Shown: positions 10,241-21,790, counted from the stretch's first letter. The stretch is DNA of 64,000 bases from Artemia franciscana (GCF_032884065.1 NW_027063379.1:558001-622000), one strand, 5' to 3'. The notes: generated by a model not told the origin, from the letters alone. Numbers and translations are program-made.

Positions 10241-12560
10241 AGATAATGAGACAATTTTTATGAATCCGATGAATTATGAATTAATGTACCGAGAAATAAC
10301 TAACTTTCCTTTGAATCAAACAGTTAGTGGTACAAACAGTACGTAAGAAGCTAGTCGCTCCCCCCCCCCAAAAAAAAACGAAGATGTAAAAAAAAGGAAT
10401 TTTGATAACAAATGATCCATCGAAAGAATTGGCTTTTATACTGAATCCAAATAAACTAAAATTTGTAAAGTTTAATGTTCTCCATCATAAGCTACGATGC
10501 AGAGAAAATTTGCATTAATTTCCGAAAAGAGGATCCCCCAAAAGTTCAAATAATCTTAATGAAGATTAACCACTAGATTCAGGGAGTCAGAGAATACTCT
10601 TATAAAAGTTTCAAGGGGCATATTTACAAAAATGGGGAATTTTATATTACTTGCCAAAGATTATGGATGAGGGATGTATTTTCCCCATAGATGATTGTAT
10701 AAACCAATGGTCCAAGAACGTCGGTATATCGTTTGCTGCAGCAAACTCAGAAGTTCTAAGACCCCTTTTAAGTGACCAAAGAGATGAAAGGGAAATAAGC
10801 CCCTGCCCAAACCCCTTTTTCCACAGTCATTTGGTAAAAAGTTTGGGAGAACCATTTGATTCAGCAAAGTAGAAAGATCCAATAGCTATATCTCTTAGAA
10901 TGACAAGACGCCCCAAAGCCATTGGAGATTTATTTTCTGTGAGAGTATTTCACAGAGCGAATTTTAGTGGAAAGCCCAGTTAGGGAATTTTTACAGGAGA
11001 ATTTTACACTGGGATGGGGGATTCCATAGCAGAATTTTAAAAAAAATCAGATATTAAGTATAAAAGTTTTTTCAGTCAAAAATATGGGGGAAAATTATAT
11101 TTAACAGGAACAGAAATTATCCCATATATGAGAAATTATGAGAGAAATTATCCCTCTTCTCTGGTTCATCTTTGCTACACCAAAGTTTTTTAGTTCTTTT
11201 AGAAGTTTTTTATTACAATTCATCAGCTTTTGTGATTCAGGAGTCGTTCTCAAAGAATTAGGACAAAACTCAAACTTCAGCGTAAAAACCGAGGGATGAG
11301 GAAGAGATAGTCCTCTTTTATTTAGTTTTCCTTTTGGAGGTGTTCCTTTGAAGTTTTAATGTCAATCCTTACTTTTAGCTATTTTTTTTTTCTAGTTTAT
11401 GGTCTTAGAACAAATCTGGGTACTTGTTAATTATAGCGACTACCCCCAAAAAGTTAATTATAGCAACCGCAGGCAAGAAGTGAAGTCAGAAAACAGTTCT
11501 ACTTCATAAATTTCAGAATAATTCTAGCTAACACATCTTGCTTGCAGACCCGCTATACTATACTCCCAACTCCCATCCTGATGTGCAAATATATAGCCCA
11601 AATTATAAACTTCCCGTCTATTCTCCCAATTCGGCTTTCTTGATTCAACCTGTGAGTCTCTAAATTGAATCACTGTGACTATACAAGAACCGGAAAACAA
11701 GCGACAGCTGACCGAATCATTAGACTTATATGATTATAAGTACCCACATCTAATCATTAGATAGAAAGCATTGATCTCTAGCAAAAGAATGTTCGCCTAA
11801 TCTAATTTTTGAATGATCTTTTCACTGCTTTGAATTTATTATTGTTTCTTCCATTTCATTTCGCTGTTTTTTTTAGTTTTCCTCCTCTTTTTCGAGCGCA
11901 AAGGACGGTATAGCAAAGGTACTGGCCGGAATATGTGCATTGTCATTTTGAAGACTAGCAGCTACTTCGTAGTTTTTCATTTATTTTTGTTTCAACACAA
12001 GTTTTGTAAATTTTATTTTATGCCCTAGCAGTGCATCTGTGCAATATTTGTAGTAGCAGTAGCCCTGAGAATGGCGAATAAACCCTCCTGACCTACCCTT
12101 CGGACAACCAGATTGCAACTAGCACCTTTTTATTCAGTTTCAAATAGCCTAACACTCAAACAGTAGTAGTAGTAGTTATAGCTTTAGTTGTGGCATTAGT
12201 ATTAGAAGTAACCTTAAGAGTTTCATGTTCTGAGTTTTAATAACAATTGCATGTCCTAATGGTGTTACAGCCTTTGATAAACGGAAAACTTTGCTTTAGT
12301 TTAACTTAACAGCTCCCTAAATATTTTTATCTGGCTCCCCCTCCATGAAAAATCCCCCCCTCCTCATGGGAAACTCCTCCGTGAAAGTTTCTCCCGCGTA
12401 AAACAGCCCCTCCAACCATAGAATTCCCCTGAAAATTTCCTTTTAATTTACTTTAAAAGATACTTAAATTTCTGATGGTTTTCTGATCACTCCAGAAATC
12501 CCTCCTTCCGTGGAAATATTTTCTGGGAAATCAAAACTGCTGAAAACCCCCCGGGGAATT
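10241..12560 (+). repeat. Segmental repeat, copy B (partner at 1-2,660)
   Basis: This is homologous to the left edge of the window with an initial offset of 10,239. It carries an extra piece of about 680 bp (10,890-11,575) that includes a diverged foldback-family copy at about 11,030-11,380 ('acttcagcgtaaaaaccgag', 'gaagttttaatgtcaatcct'). It has only one unit where copy A has a 303-bp tandem pair. The reading frames at 10,651-10,882 on both strands are not conserved in copy A and are unlikely to be coding. Confidence 0.8.
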
Positions 12561-12714
12561 CCTTCAGAAAATCATCCAATCCAAATTTGACTTGGCAAAG
12601 AGAAAGCTATACAAATTAAAAGGATGTCGTATATGAATTTTGTCAAATCCTGGTAAACCCGGAGAATGTTATACGTTCGTTGGATTTTTATGGTAATTTG
12701 ACACAAGTGGCATA

Positions 12715-14035
12715 TGAAAGTTCGAATTTCAAAAGAAATTCTTTTCTTTTTCTCAAAATAGTAATGACAACAAAACCCTACATTTTATGCGTCAAATTTA
12801 TGATATTAATTTGGACTTTCTTATGATTCATTCAACTTTAATCTAAAAAAAAATTCAAAACAAATTATGAAAATATGATTTGATAGACGGATAAAATAGA
12901 TTCTAGGCAATTGATTATTAACAAAACTTACTTTTTAAGTTGGGGAGAAAAATGTCAACCACTTCAGAAAAGACAGCAATCCATCAGTGGATTCAATATT
13001 TAAAAAAAACTGCAACAGTAATTACAGGTTATTAAAATTATATCAGGGTATACACAGACATACAGATAATATAGAGACGCTACACAAACAAGTAAAGACT
13101 TGTTAAAACCTTGTTTTTCATTGACTCCTCCCTTATTGATCTTAATTGATATTGAGAAATGAACGCCCTTAGAATGTAAAAAAAAAAAATAGAATGTGAC
13201 ATTTTAGAAAAAAAAATATACGAATAGAATGTTTGGAACAAAACCCCGAGTTGCGAAAAATAAAGACATAATTCAATCCTGAGAAGAAAAAAGAAAACCC
13301 ATAGATTTTTGTTATGGTACCTTTTTTGCTGCCTCTCCTTTTGAATATATTGGGAAAAATATATTCTGAACCTACAGAGAAAACATGTCAAATGAAAAAA
13401 AACAACTCAGTTTTAAAAGGAAACGGAGACGAGTTTTTACTTTTACCCCCCCCCCCCCCTTCAACCTTCCACTTGTTTTAAATTCAAAAAAATAGCACTG
13501 GGTTCAAAAGCGGCAAAAAACTACGCAGAGAATTAGCTAGTTGTGAGAAAAACAGACTTCGATCTCGTTCACTGTTTTATCAAATTTTATGATTAAACCC
13601 AAAAGGCAACTCTTCATGTAGCACTGAATCTTTTCTAGGTAATTTGCAACTTTTTACGAGTCGTGTGATCCACATTCATAACCCCATAAGTTTTTGAAGG
13701 CCCTGGGCGCTTAGGGGAATGGGAGAAGTAGGTGATGCAAGAGGCCAGGAACGATTCGTTTGTAGTGTTTGAAGACCGAAAAGACTTAGTCTGTTCGACA
13801 TCTTTCAGTTCTGTTTCTTTTGAAGTGAGACGCTCTTCATGCTTTCTAGAAATGGTCTCAGGGAGAAATTGGTACAGTTTTTGGGCATCATTTCTGATCT
13901 CGAAAGTTTCAATTTCCTTGGCTACCCATCTCAAATATTATTACTTATTCACTTCCAAGCATTTATTTTTGAATTTGATTGTTGAGCCACCTCTGATCTC
14001 TTTGTTAGTGGATCCAACCATTTCTTTTTATTAAG
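12715..14035 (+). repeat. Repeat family R3, full copy
   Basis: This matches 39,820-41,060 in reverse complement over most of its length, and its left part matches 23,740-23,990 (direct) and 39,130-39,490 (reverse). Landmarks are 'accctacattttatgcgtca', 'gatattaatttggac', 'ttctaggcaattgattatta', and 'cttcgatctcgttcactg' further right. It contains a C-run at about 13,446-13,459. A decayed reading frame shared by the two long copies is described separately. Confidence 0.8.
13635..14030 (-). pseudogene. Decayed reading frame of unknown family in repeat R3
   Basis: On the minus strand a frame of about 99 codons (13,934 to 13,635) reads 'EIRNDAQKLYQFLPETISRK' and ends near 'TYGVMNVDHTT'. Upstream in the same strand, before a double stop, is 'KKKWLDPLTKRSEVAQQS'. 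The inverted copy at 39,840-40,230 gives related words in frames broken by stops ('NPLSKRSVMPQ', 'SRSYGAMNVDHTT'). Similarity at the peptide level between two diverged copies suggests that the ancestor coded for protein. I do not recognise the protein. A retroelement linker region is one possibility, but no catalytic motif is visible. Confidence 0.35.
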
Positions 14036-14579
14036 AGCAGCAGTACTAAATCGTATGGGAGGGTTTTGAAATTTCACTGAGGTTGGCTAGGACGTCAAAA
14101 CTTTTGTTGGGGAATAAGCAACCTTAGGCGCAAGCTTTGAAATATCAATTTGGAGAGGGGGCTTTCAAAAGGTCCGTGACAAAGAGTGTTTAACATCTTC
14201 GGAGCCATACTTCGAAAGCAAAATTCAAATTAATACAATTTTATTGATTTTTTTTTTACGTTACATGAAATTAAACCGCATGCCAGAGCTATTAGACAAG
14301 ACCTGAATAAGATTCAAAAATATAAAATCTCTAACCCCGAAATAAAAAGCATGAATGGGCCCAAAATGTGAGGCACTTGCGTATTCTTAGACTAACATAT
14401 TCCTGCTCATGTCCCTCTTGACTGGGAGGACTTTCTTATCCGTCTACCAATATTTCCTCTTATGTAGCCTACTTTACTTACTACACGGAATTGTTCCTAT
14501 GTTTCAAAAACGTTAGTTTTAAATTACCCCAAGTGAAATACCTGAAAAGGGTTCTGGGTCTGTCCTATATTTAAAGCTA

Positions 14580-14850
14580 AGCTTTCCCAGACGTATTTAT
14601 ATTTTTCCTTAGCTCCGGTTTGAGCTTCAAGTACACTGGTTAGGTAAAGCAAGAACACTGACTATAGATTTTACCAATCTCTTGGTAATATTTTTCTCCG
14701 GGTCATAACCAACACCAGATAGGCTCTCCTGGCAACTTTTGACAGTTGCTCTAAACTGGCAAAACGCAGATCTAGATCACTTGTCAGCTAATCAGCATTA
14801 TTGTATGGAGAAGACATTTCCTTCTAGGTGGTATGTCTGTGATTTGTCTC
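14580..14850 (-). pseudogene. Decayed coding remnant of unknown identity
   Basis: Reading the minus strand from about 14,823 gives 'MSSPYNNAD', a TAG, then 'LTSDLDLRFASLEQLSKVAR'. The next words, 'GYDPEKNITKRLVKSIVSVL', are in a second frame. Then 'LEAQTGAKEKYKYVWESLAL' returns to the first frame. This pattern of protein-like words interrupted by one stop and two frame changes is what a decayed gene or element would look like. I cannot name the family. Confidence 0.35.
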
Positions 14851-15518
14851 ATGGACATTTTAGACGGATGAATTCGGGGTGAGTGATTTGTTAAAATCTA
14901 AAATTTCTCAAATAAAACAATATCTTTGATTTTAGTGCACATATTTTTCATAAGGCCCGTTAGTGTCGGTAAATAAACACTTCAAACTTTTAAATTATAA
15001 AAGGATTCTGTTTTCAAAGTTTTAGTGTCTTTCAGTTATAAATTTTAGTTTTTATTTTAAATTATATTTAAATATTCAGTTTCGTTCAAAAAGTTATTTT
15101 TAAATTTAAATTTTGTCTTAAATATAATTTAGTTGATGTGTTTCTTTCCGTTGTTTTACTTTTTACCTCTTCTTCTTCTCTCTCTTTCATAACATAATTT
15201 AAATTTTGAAATCTAAACCTTCCTGAATTAAGTTAATATCCTTCATTTATTTGACAGACAAACCGATTTATTTGCTGTCATTTTTTCTTTCTCGCCTCTA
15301 ATGGACTTACATCTGTAGGCGAATTTAAAACAGATAGATTTTAGAATTAAAATCAAGTTGGTGGCCTTAGAATAAAAGAGTTAAGAGCCATGGCTAATTG
15401 AAAAAAAACCCAAGACAGATAATCTGAGTAAGAGGCAAAGCTGGCAAAAGCCTTTTCTTTTTAAGCATCGGGGCAATAAAATTTTTCAAAGAATTTTCAA
15501 GAAAAACTCGTACCTTAC
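14850..15518. other. No recognised features
   Basis: AT-rich sequence with pyrimidine-rich patches such as 'ttcttcttctctctctttc' at 15,170. I see no coding or repeat signal. Confidence 0.4.
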
Positions 15519-15673
15519 CCAGAACATAAGACGATACTCATCATCTATGGGTTCAACAGACTCAAACTCTTATTATCCATTGTTAGTTGATCCACTATTA
15601 TTATCCACTATAGTTGATCCATTGTCAAACCCCGCAAAGGAGATATAGAAGCTAAATCCGTCTTGTTGTCTAA
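15519..15673 (-). other. Weak exon candidate with splice-like borders
   Basis: On the minus strand a good acceptor ('ttatttttcag') precedes position 15,673 and a good donor ('gtaagg') follows 15,519, bounding 155 bases. In the frame that would follow from the exon candidate at 19,965-20,045, the peptide begins 'RQQDGFSFYISFAGFDNGST' and ends 'EPIDDEYRLMFW'. However, it contains two consecutive TAA codons and a small internal duplication. A second frame reads 'LDNKTDLASISPLRGLTMDQ' before a stop. It may be a mutated exon or chance. Confidence 0.2.
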
Positions 15674-16179
15674 CTGAAAAATAAAATATTCTTAATTATA
15701 TTCAAAGTTCACTTTTTACCAGGCTTTGATATAACATTTTACAAGGTAATAATCATTAAAAAGTTCACACGAATTTTTTCCATGCTTATATAAAAGGAGT
15801 AATTCTCGAGACAAGCTATATCATTTAACTGCAACTACGTGAAGTCTCTAAGAATAAGAAAGAGAAATTATAATTTATGAAAATATGTCAATTTTGTACA
15901 GAGCTGTGCCTTCACGCACAAAGATATTTCTCAAGGGTGTGTTACCGAAAGAATTGGCGGAGGAGGGGCTGTTGAACAATTTGGGAAATGTTTGACTATA
16001 GCTTTTGCAAAAAAAAATTATAAATTTTGTAATATAATAAGAAAAAAAACAATAAAGAATCAACAGTCAATTTTACGAATTTAACATGACCCTTCAAATT
16101 TGCAGTTTGCAAAATTCTTATTAAAAGCTGAACAGCAAAAAGGGAGTATTAAAAAACTATATACATTTACTGCTTTAAT

Positions 16180-16880
16180 AAAACTATAAAACAAACACAG
16201 CAAGAAAACAAGTAGTATATCCAACTTCACCTGTATCTCTGTTTATGGAATTATTCTTGAATAGATTTTTTTTAATTTCGATTGTTTCCCTGAAAATTTG
16301 CTTTAAATCTTGGTCCCTAGAAATCAAAGAAACATTTTCAAACAAAATAAAATCATTTGGAAAATTAAAGATATGTTCCGAGAGGGCCGACGTGAAATCT
16401 TCAGGTTTGGTATTTTGCTTTATAGACGATGAAATAGAATTATGATGTTGTAGCAATCTCGTTTTTAAATTCTAATTAGTACGTCCGACATAAGATCTTC
16501 CACAAGTACATGGGATTTTATAAACCCCACTTTGTTGCTCTACGGAAGTCCGATCCTTTTCAGAATTTAAAAAACTAGCCAAAGTATTACTACCTCTTAA
16601 AGCTACCTTTAAGCCATTATTTTGTAAAATTCTTTTAAGTTTTTCACTCAAACCTAGAATATATGGTAGAGAACAAAAAATATCGTTCTTTTCTGTTGTT
16701 TCCAGAATATCGTCAGAACATTCTAGAAATGTTTTCCTTCTTTTCGAAAAAGTCTGGTCAATTAACCAGCCCGGATAATGGTTACTTATTAAAATCTCTT
16801 TTAACAACCTCTATATAACAGAGATTATAGTTTGCTGCATATAACACTCAGATAAAGAGCGATCAAGGATTACAAAAAAA
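16180..16880 (-). pseudogene. Penelope-like element, GIY-YIG endonuclease end
   Basis: Penelope-like elements encode a reverse transcriptase followed by a C-terminal GIY-YIG endonuclease that nicks the target. Here only the C-terminal part remains. The minus-strand frame starting at 16,807 carries 'ILISNHYPGWLIDQTFSKR', the connector after the reverse transcriptase, then 'LKVALRGSNTL' and the nuclease core 'SGVYKIPCTCGRSYVGRT'. One in-frame TAG at 16,472-16,474 follows. The same frame continues with 'NLKTRLLQHH', 'ALSEHIFNFPNDF' and 'LKQIFRETIEIKKN', ending 'NNSINRDTGEV', which is the usual end of these proteins. Upstream, 'DRSLSECYMQQT' and a second stop carry the frame to about 16,880, beyond which no reverse transcriptase is recognisable. 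It is a 5'-truncated dead copy. Confidence 0.85.
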
Positions 16881-17565
16881 TATAGTAGGTGTGGAATTTT
16901 ACTTTCATTTTAAAAGAAATGACATCTATTTATTTAAAAAGATGGATCAGGTTAAATGCTATTGAAATGTTTGTAATATAAATGAAATCAAAGAGAAAAG
17001 GAATATGTTGATAAAATAACATTGGTTCTAGCTACATCTGATTTTAATTATTATGTTTTGAGTTGAGGCAACAAGAAATATGTATTTTGTATTCAGACAT
17101 CATACTCACTCGTTAGTTTTATCCAAACAATGCTAGCATAAAGTTGTAATGGTACATTGGGATTGGAAATACAACAGATCAGTCATTTATAAGAATTTGA
17201 TATTGCCATCTATATTCTTTGAAAAAAAAGGCATACATCTCAAACGTAGGTAGCGTTGATGATGAAATAATTGCTGGTAAAATTATATAATATATTCTTA
17301 TATTTTATAGTCCAGAATTTAATATGAAATATTCAGTTTTGTTTCGAAAATGGTATATCTGATACGTTGTACCCGAAATACCTTATGCAGACTTGGCAAA
17401 AAAAAAATTAAATAGTCTATTGTGGCAACGAAAAAAAAAATACAAAATCATCAGTAAATACTAGTTCAGGATATTTCAATTTCAATTTATATGAAATTAA
17501 CATCGAATATAATACACGTATTCCGAATATACTATAAAGAATGCATCAATTAAGAGTAAGAAAAA
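16880..17565. other. No recognised features
   Basis: AT-rich DNA between the Penelope-like remnant and the next repeat. I found no frame or repeat match. It could include the degraded 5' part of the Penelope-like copy. Confidence 0.35.
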
Positions 17566-17569
17566 AAAG

Positions 17570-18398
17570 TAGATCTACGTTGCATGGCCAACGTGAGGTG
17601 TTGCGGCAACCTTTGTTCGGCTTCGCCTAGTGCAACACTGCGAGTGCAACGCTGCGAGGGCAACACTTTGGTTTTGTTTCCTCGCTTCGATTAAACGCTG
17701 ATTATGATTATCTGATTATCTCTCATTACGAAAAAGAGAGAGAAGTACTAAGAAATTACTGTGAGACGGCATTTAATGCATTCACAATGAGTTCTGTTCT
17801 GGGACACCACACGTCTCCTCCTTGGGCTAGGCAACTAAGCACAAACCTCTTAGGTAGATTTGTTAAGACTACTGGTTTGGTTCATTCCCTATAAAAAATT
17901 TTTTCACTTTTTTAATAGGAATTTTTAATTGCCCTTTTTATCATTTTAGATATATTTTATCGGCATTTGGTTGTATGATATTGGTTATAATGTGTAAAAT
18001 TGTATTACTCATTATTATTGTGTTGTATATGTATTTTAATTGCTGGTTGACAATAAATAGTTGCAGTATTTTGATTCCTGTTTTTCAAAGCAGACAGTTG
18101 CTGCAGGCGAATAACCCCCCACCATTAGCAAGTCACGTGATACTGGTTTGGTTCAGTGAATACTGACTGAAGTGACACCCAAGCAAGCTAGTGACTATAG
18201 AAGGCACAGATCAATTGAGTGATACGAACACATATGACCTATTGGTCGAACACGTCAAACCCCATAAAACAACAACAACAAACGCTGAAGTTGTTAAGTT
18301 GTGAAGTTGTTAAGTCCCTTACATTTCTTACCACTGAAACCAAATTGGCCTTACCATCAAATATACAAGAAACAAATAATAGGTACACAAGCTAGAAC
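17570..18398 (-). repeat. Inverted copy of the 1,240-1,660 block, split by an insertion
   Basis: Positions 17,570-17,692 are the reverse complement of about 1,550-1,657, and 18,289-18,395 are the reverse complement of about 1,340-1,540. The two halves are separated by 578 bp of unrelated DNA, flanked on both sides by 'aaacgctga'. The uninterrupted copy at the left of the window has a single 'tcagcgttt' at 1,538-1,546 and so shows the empty site. Confidence 0.8.
17702..18279 (+). mobile_element. 578-bp insertion with 9-bp target-site duplication and (AAC)n tail
   Basis: The insertion is bounded by 'aaacgctga' at 17,693-17,701 and at 18,280-18,288. It ends in 'cataaaacaacaacaac', a short AAC repeat of the kind seen at the 3' ends of non-LTR retrotransposons and SINEs. 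The body has no clear coding sequence and no terminal inverted repeat. The tail places its 3' end on the right. It is most likely a short non-autonomous or 5'-truncated retroelement. The plus-strand frame at 17,975-18,166 is AT-rich and has no family signal. Confidence 0.75.
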
Positions 18399-19390
18399 CA
18401 TATTTTTGTATAGCCCACTGTTTGAAATATGGTCAGTCAGTTTGGTACCCAAAACAATCTATTGGCAATTTCTTTGGAAAGCATCTTAAAATCTTCCTTT
18501 TTTTAGAAGCACCTATACTTCAGAGCACCTATCCTTAACTCAATTAACCATAATTATCATCAATTTAGCTTCCAATATTCTAATCTGGGCTTGAAAACTT
18601 TTCTTCATATCCTGTCAAACTTTTTTCAACTGTGGAAAAATATCCTGGGACTTAGGTATTCAGCTTTTAATATCTTCAATTCACCCACCATTTTTACTAA
18701 TAATACTCTACCTAGGTATATTAAGCTGTCCGCTTGATCAATGTTTCGTTACCCAATGTCACCTGTTCATTTTGACTTACTCCTAGCCTTAGCAACCTAG
18801 TCTACTATAAATTAATTTTCAAACCTATTGTAGCACCCTGAACTTGCAAAACGTCAAGTCATTCATTTTCCTCATCCTTTCATCTAGGATGCTGAAATCA
18901 TCAACAAAATCTAACTCTAAGAAATATTTAGTTGGCTTCAATCCATGTTTTACAATAGCCTTTTCTTATCTCCTTAGGCCAAAGTCCATAAAAACAATCT
19001 ATCCAAATAGGCATAGAACACGAAACTGCTCAAATCCTTATTTTGAACAAAACCAGCTACTAACCTCTTTTACTACCTTGACTTTAACTTTGTTATTTAT
19101 GTACATAGCACTAATTACTTTGATGTATTTGTTTGTTAGGCTACACCATAAAAAGGCAATACCTTTGCTAAAGGTCTTCAATAGGCTGAATCAAACCATT
19201 GCTCATAATCTATAGAAATGACAGCAAAAAGGTGTTTGATAACTTAGGCACTTCTTAATTATTAAAACACCAGTGAAACGGTGTATATTCTCTTTGCTTC
19301 ATAAAAGCCCACTGTTCTCTTAAAGTTTTGTCGACTATATTTCCTAGTCTACAAATTAAACCCTGAATTGCTGTTGCTAGCAATAAGACA
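18396..19390 (-). pseudogene. RTE-like non-LTR reverse transcriptase, decayed and truncated
   Basis: This is the minus strand of a dead reverse transcriptase read across several frames. In order from 19,385 down it shows 'RLGNIVDKTLREQWA' (end of the palm entry region), 'FAVISIDYEQWFDSA' (motif A, normally IDYEKAFDS), 'VKHGLKPTKYFLELDFVDDF' (motif C, F-V-D-D) and 'FSILDERMRKMNDL'. Further down it shows 'QIRILEAKLM' and 'DAFQRNCQ' then 'IVLGTKLTDHISNSGLYKN', which matches the C-terminal connector of RTE elements. Stops and frame changes are numerous. The left end joins the inverted repeat block at about 18,396 and the right end fades near 19,390, so both ends are missing. The related fragment at 5,035-5,205 is the same family. 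Confidence 0.82.
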
Positions 19391-19960
19391 AATTTAAGGA
19401 TACTGGCTTTATTCAATTATTAAGTCCTTTAACACAGACACCTCAAACTAGAAAATCTGACAAGTTCTTTTTAATCGATTTGACTTCTGAACAACTCATG
19501 TAAACTAGTGGGAGGAATATTTTTATTTAAACTCTTCTTAGTTTCTAAGTTTTGTCAAAGGCTCATAAGAGCTCCGAAGAAAACCAAGAGAAATGGCTAA
19601 GAACTTCCTACTTTCATTTTTGCTTTCTAATGTAGTTGGAATATTATTAATGCATTAGAATTCGTTCTATTTCTTTAGCTTTTGATTTCTGTTTCAAATA
19701 CATTTACAGTCCAATCCTAATTATTTCCCTCATAATCCTAATTTAACTTTAATATATAATACACAAATTTTGCTTTAGAACCAATTTTCTTATTTCACTG
19801 TCCATGTGAACCGACTAGTTCCAGGATGGAACCTCAAATTATGTCGATTTACATCAATTTTTTATTCATGTCAGTCAATAGAACAGGCTTTACAAACCTC
19901 CTTAAAAGAAGATTAGCTTTAGGGTATTTAGTGTTCTTGGTCTGGTTAGGAAATTTTTCC
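19390..19960. other. No recognised features
   Basis: AT-rich sequence between the RTE-like remnant and the exon candidate. If a host gene is present on the minus strand, this would be intronic. Confidence 0.35.
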
Positions 19961-19964
19961 TCAC

Positions 19965-20045
19965 CGGCAGAGCTTGCTGTTTCCTTTTCTTCTTTCCTTT
20001 CGTCAATTTTTAAGTTGTTTGAATCCTCGTCAGAATCTTGATTTC
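19965..20045 (-). CDS. Candidate internal exon of an unknown gene
   Basis: On the minus strand the acceptor 'atcaattgcag' precedes 20,045 and the donor 'gtgagg' follows 19,965, giving an exon of 81 bases. Only one frame is open, and it reads 'NQDSDEDSNNLKIDERKEEK' then 'ETASSA', an acidic, serine-rich stretch as in disordered parts of nuclear or cytoplasmic proteins. One base is left over at the 3' side. The next downstream candidate (15,519-15,673) accepts that phase but contains stops. The frame stays open through the donor as far as a methionine-rich stretch, so it could also be an unspliced frame. I cannot name the protein. Confidence 0.4.
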
Positions 20046-20329
20046 CTGCAATTGATATTCACATGAATTTCATTTAAAAAATTAATGCTCACGTTTACAA
20101 AACAGTTTTCTATAACAGTATCATAAACAGTATTCTATAGTCCAGGACTGGTATCAATTAAATCCTTAAAGAAGAGTCTAACCTCGTGGACTGACAAAAT
20201 AAGAAAAGTGAATATGGATAGTTTGTGATAAATATAGTGATAAATATGGATTATTTGTAGGAAACGACATAAAGAATTATAATTATTTTTTTGTTTTCTT
20301 TAATAGCGACAAAAGGGCAAATCTGTTTT

Positions 20330-21380
20330 AATAGTTTTTGTGTGGATACTAAACTCGTCGGAGAAAAAGATAGAACTTGGAATTTTCGATCAAATAAGCC
20401 TCCTCCTAAATTCATATGACAATCCCATCGACAATAACCTTATATGCCCCAGGACAGATCTTACAACCCTTTCCCAAAGCTTAAGGGACTGTATCAACCC
20501 TAGAGGCATTGTTAAATAAGACGTCGACTTCATTTAACAAAAGGGTTATCTCAAAATTTTGGCAAGATACACTTCAGAGGAAAGGGCGTTAGGTGGGCTA
20601 GTTGCCTTCTGATCAGTTTTGACTCTAAAAATATAACTAATAATTTGAAATCAAATGAGCCTCTACAAATGCTGATATGACAACCCCATCAAAAATAACC
20701 TTATATGCCCCTCGGTCACAACTAACAACTCTTGCCCACTAGCTCGGGAGCATTGTCAGCCATGAAACAAGCCTCCTTCAAAGTTGATATGACCATCCCT
20801 TTTAAAACAACCTAAAATACCCCAGCGGCAAAATTTATAGCCCTTTCCCGTAAGCTTTGGGGGCCAGTGAAAACCACAGCGGCAGTGTTATATGACAAGT
20901 GGACTATTTTTAACAAAACACTATCTAAAAATTCATATCAGATATATTGGGGGGAAAGGTTGCGGGGGGGGGGGCTAGCTGCCCTTTAATCGATTTAGCA
21001 AAGAAAAATTTTAATATTAAATCAGCATCTTCTAAAGTATATATCACCACCCCTTCCAAATTAACTTTATCTAACCCCGGGCACAACTTACAACCATTGT
21101 CGCCTAAGCTCCGGGGGCCTATTGCCCTCCAATCGCTTTTGACTCTTAAAAAGAAAACTAGAATTTTAAATCATCAATCAAAAGACCATCCTCCAAGATT
21201 GACATGACCACCTCTTCCAAAACAACTATAGGCCCCCAGGCCACAACTGGAAGACCTTTCCTCCATGCTCAGGGGGAGGGCTGTATAAGCCCAAGAGGCA
21301 TGGTTATGACATATAGACTATTGTGCCTGTAACCCTCCAATCAATTTTAACTCTAAAAAAATTTAACTGGAATAATTAAA
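20330..21380 (+). repeat. Array of family T2 tandem repeat units
   Basis: At least four diverged units carry 'aaccttatatgcccc', 'acaacttacaaccattg'-type phrases, 'ccctccaatcgcttttgact' and 'ggcagtgttatatgacaag'. Equivalent phrases are spaced by about 260 bases at the left of the array and less regularly on the right. A G-run of ten lies near 20,963. The frame at 20,947-21,207 is an accident of one unit. Confidence 0.75.
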
Positions 21381-21439
21381 TTTAACTTCGGCTTATATAT
21401 AAAACATTTCAAAGTTCTGTTTTTTGCAAGGGATCAGAC

Positions 21440-21790
21440 GAAAAGCAAAATGATTAAAAGTTGCAGTCCTCTTCATATGTTGTGCAATATTTTTTCCTTT
21501 TTACTTTTATATTTATTGATTTTGAAGACAAAACGTGTAATCAAATGCAATATCAAAGAGAAAAGTGTGGACGTTGCTAAATGGTGGTATGCCTCACCCT
21601 CCTGTTCCACTCATAACTGTTCCAAATTTTATTTGAGACTTTTCATCTATCAATCTTTTGTCTGTGGAGCATACGGGTTTCTACTTGCAAAAATCAGACA
21701 CAGCAGAAAGGGGAAATTCAAGTTTATTTTTAGTAAAACATTTACCCTGAAAAATGAATCGAATGAAAAGTATTACATACACAAGAGCTA
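21440..21790 (+). repeat. Repeat linked to family R4, also at 38,780-39,110
   Basis: This shares 'ttatgcaatattc'-type, 'tttattgattttgaagaca', 'atcaaatgcaatatcaaaga' and 'aaactgtggtat'-type phrases with 38,985-39,100, in the same orientation. The frame at 21,450-21,815 lies entirely in this repeat, is not conserved in the other copy and is probably not a gene. Confidence 0.6.
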
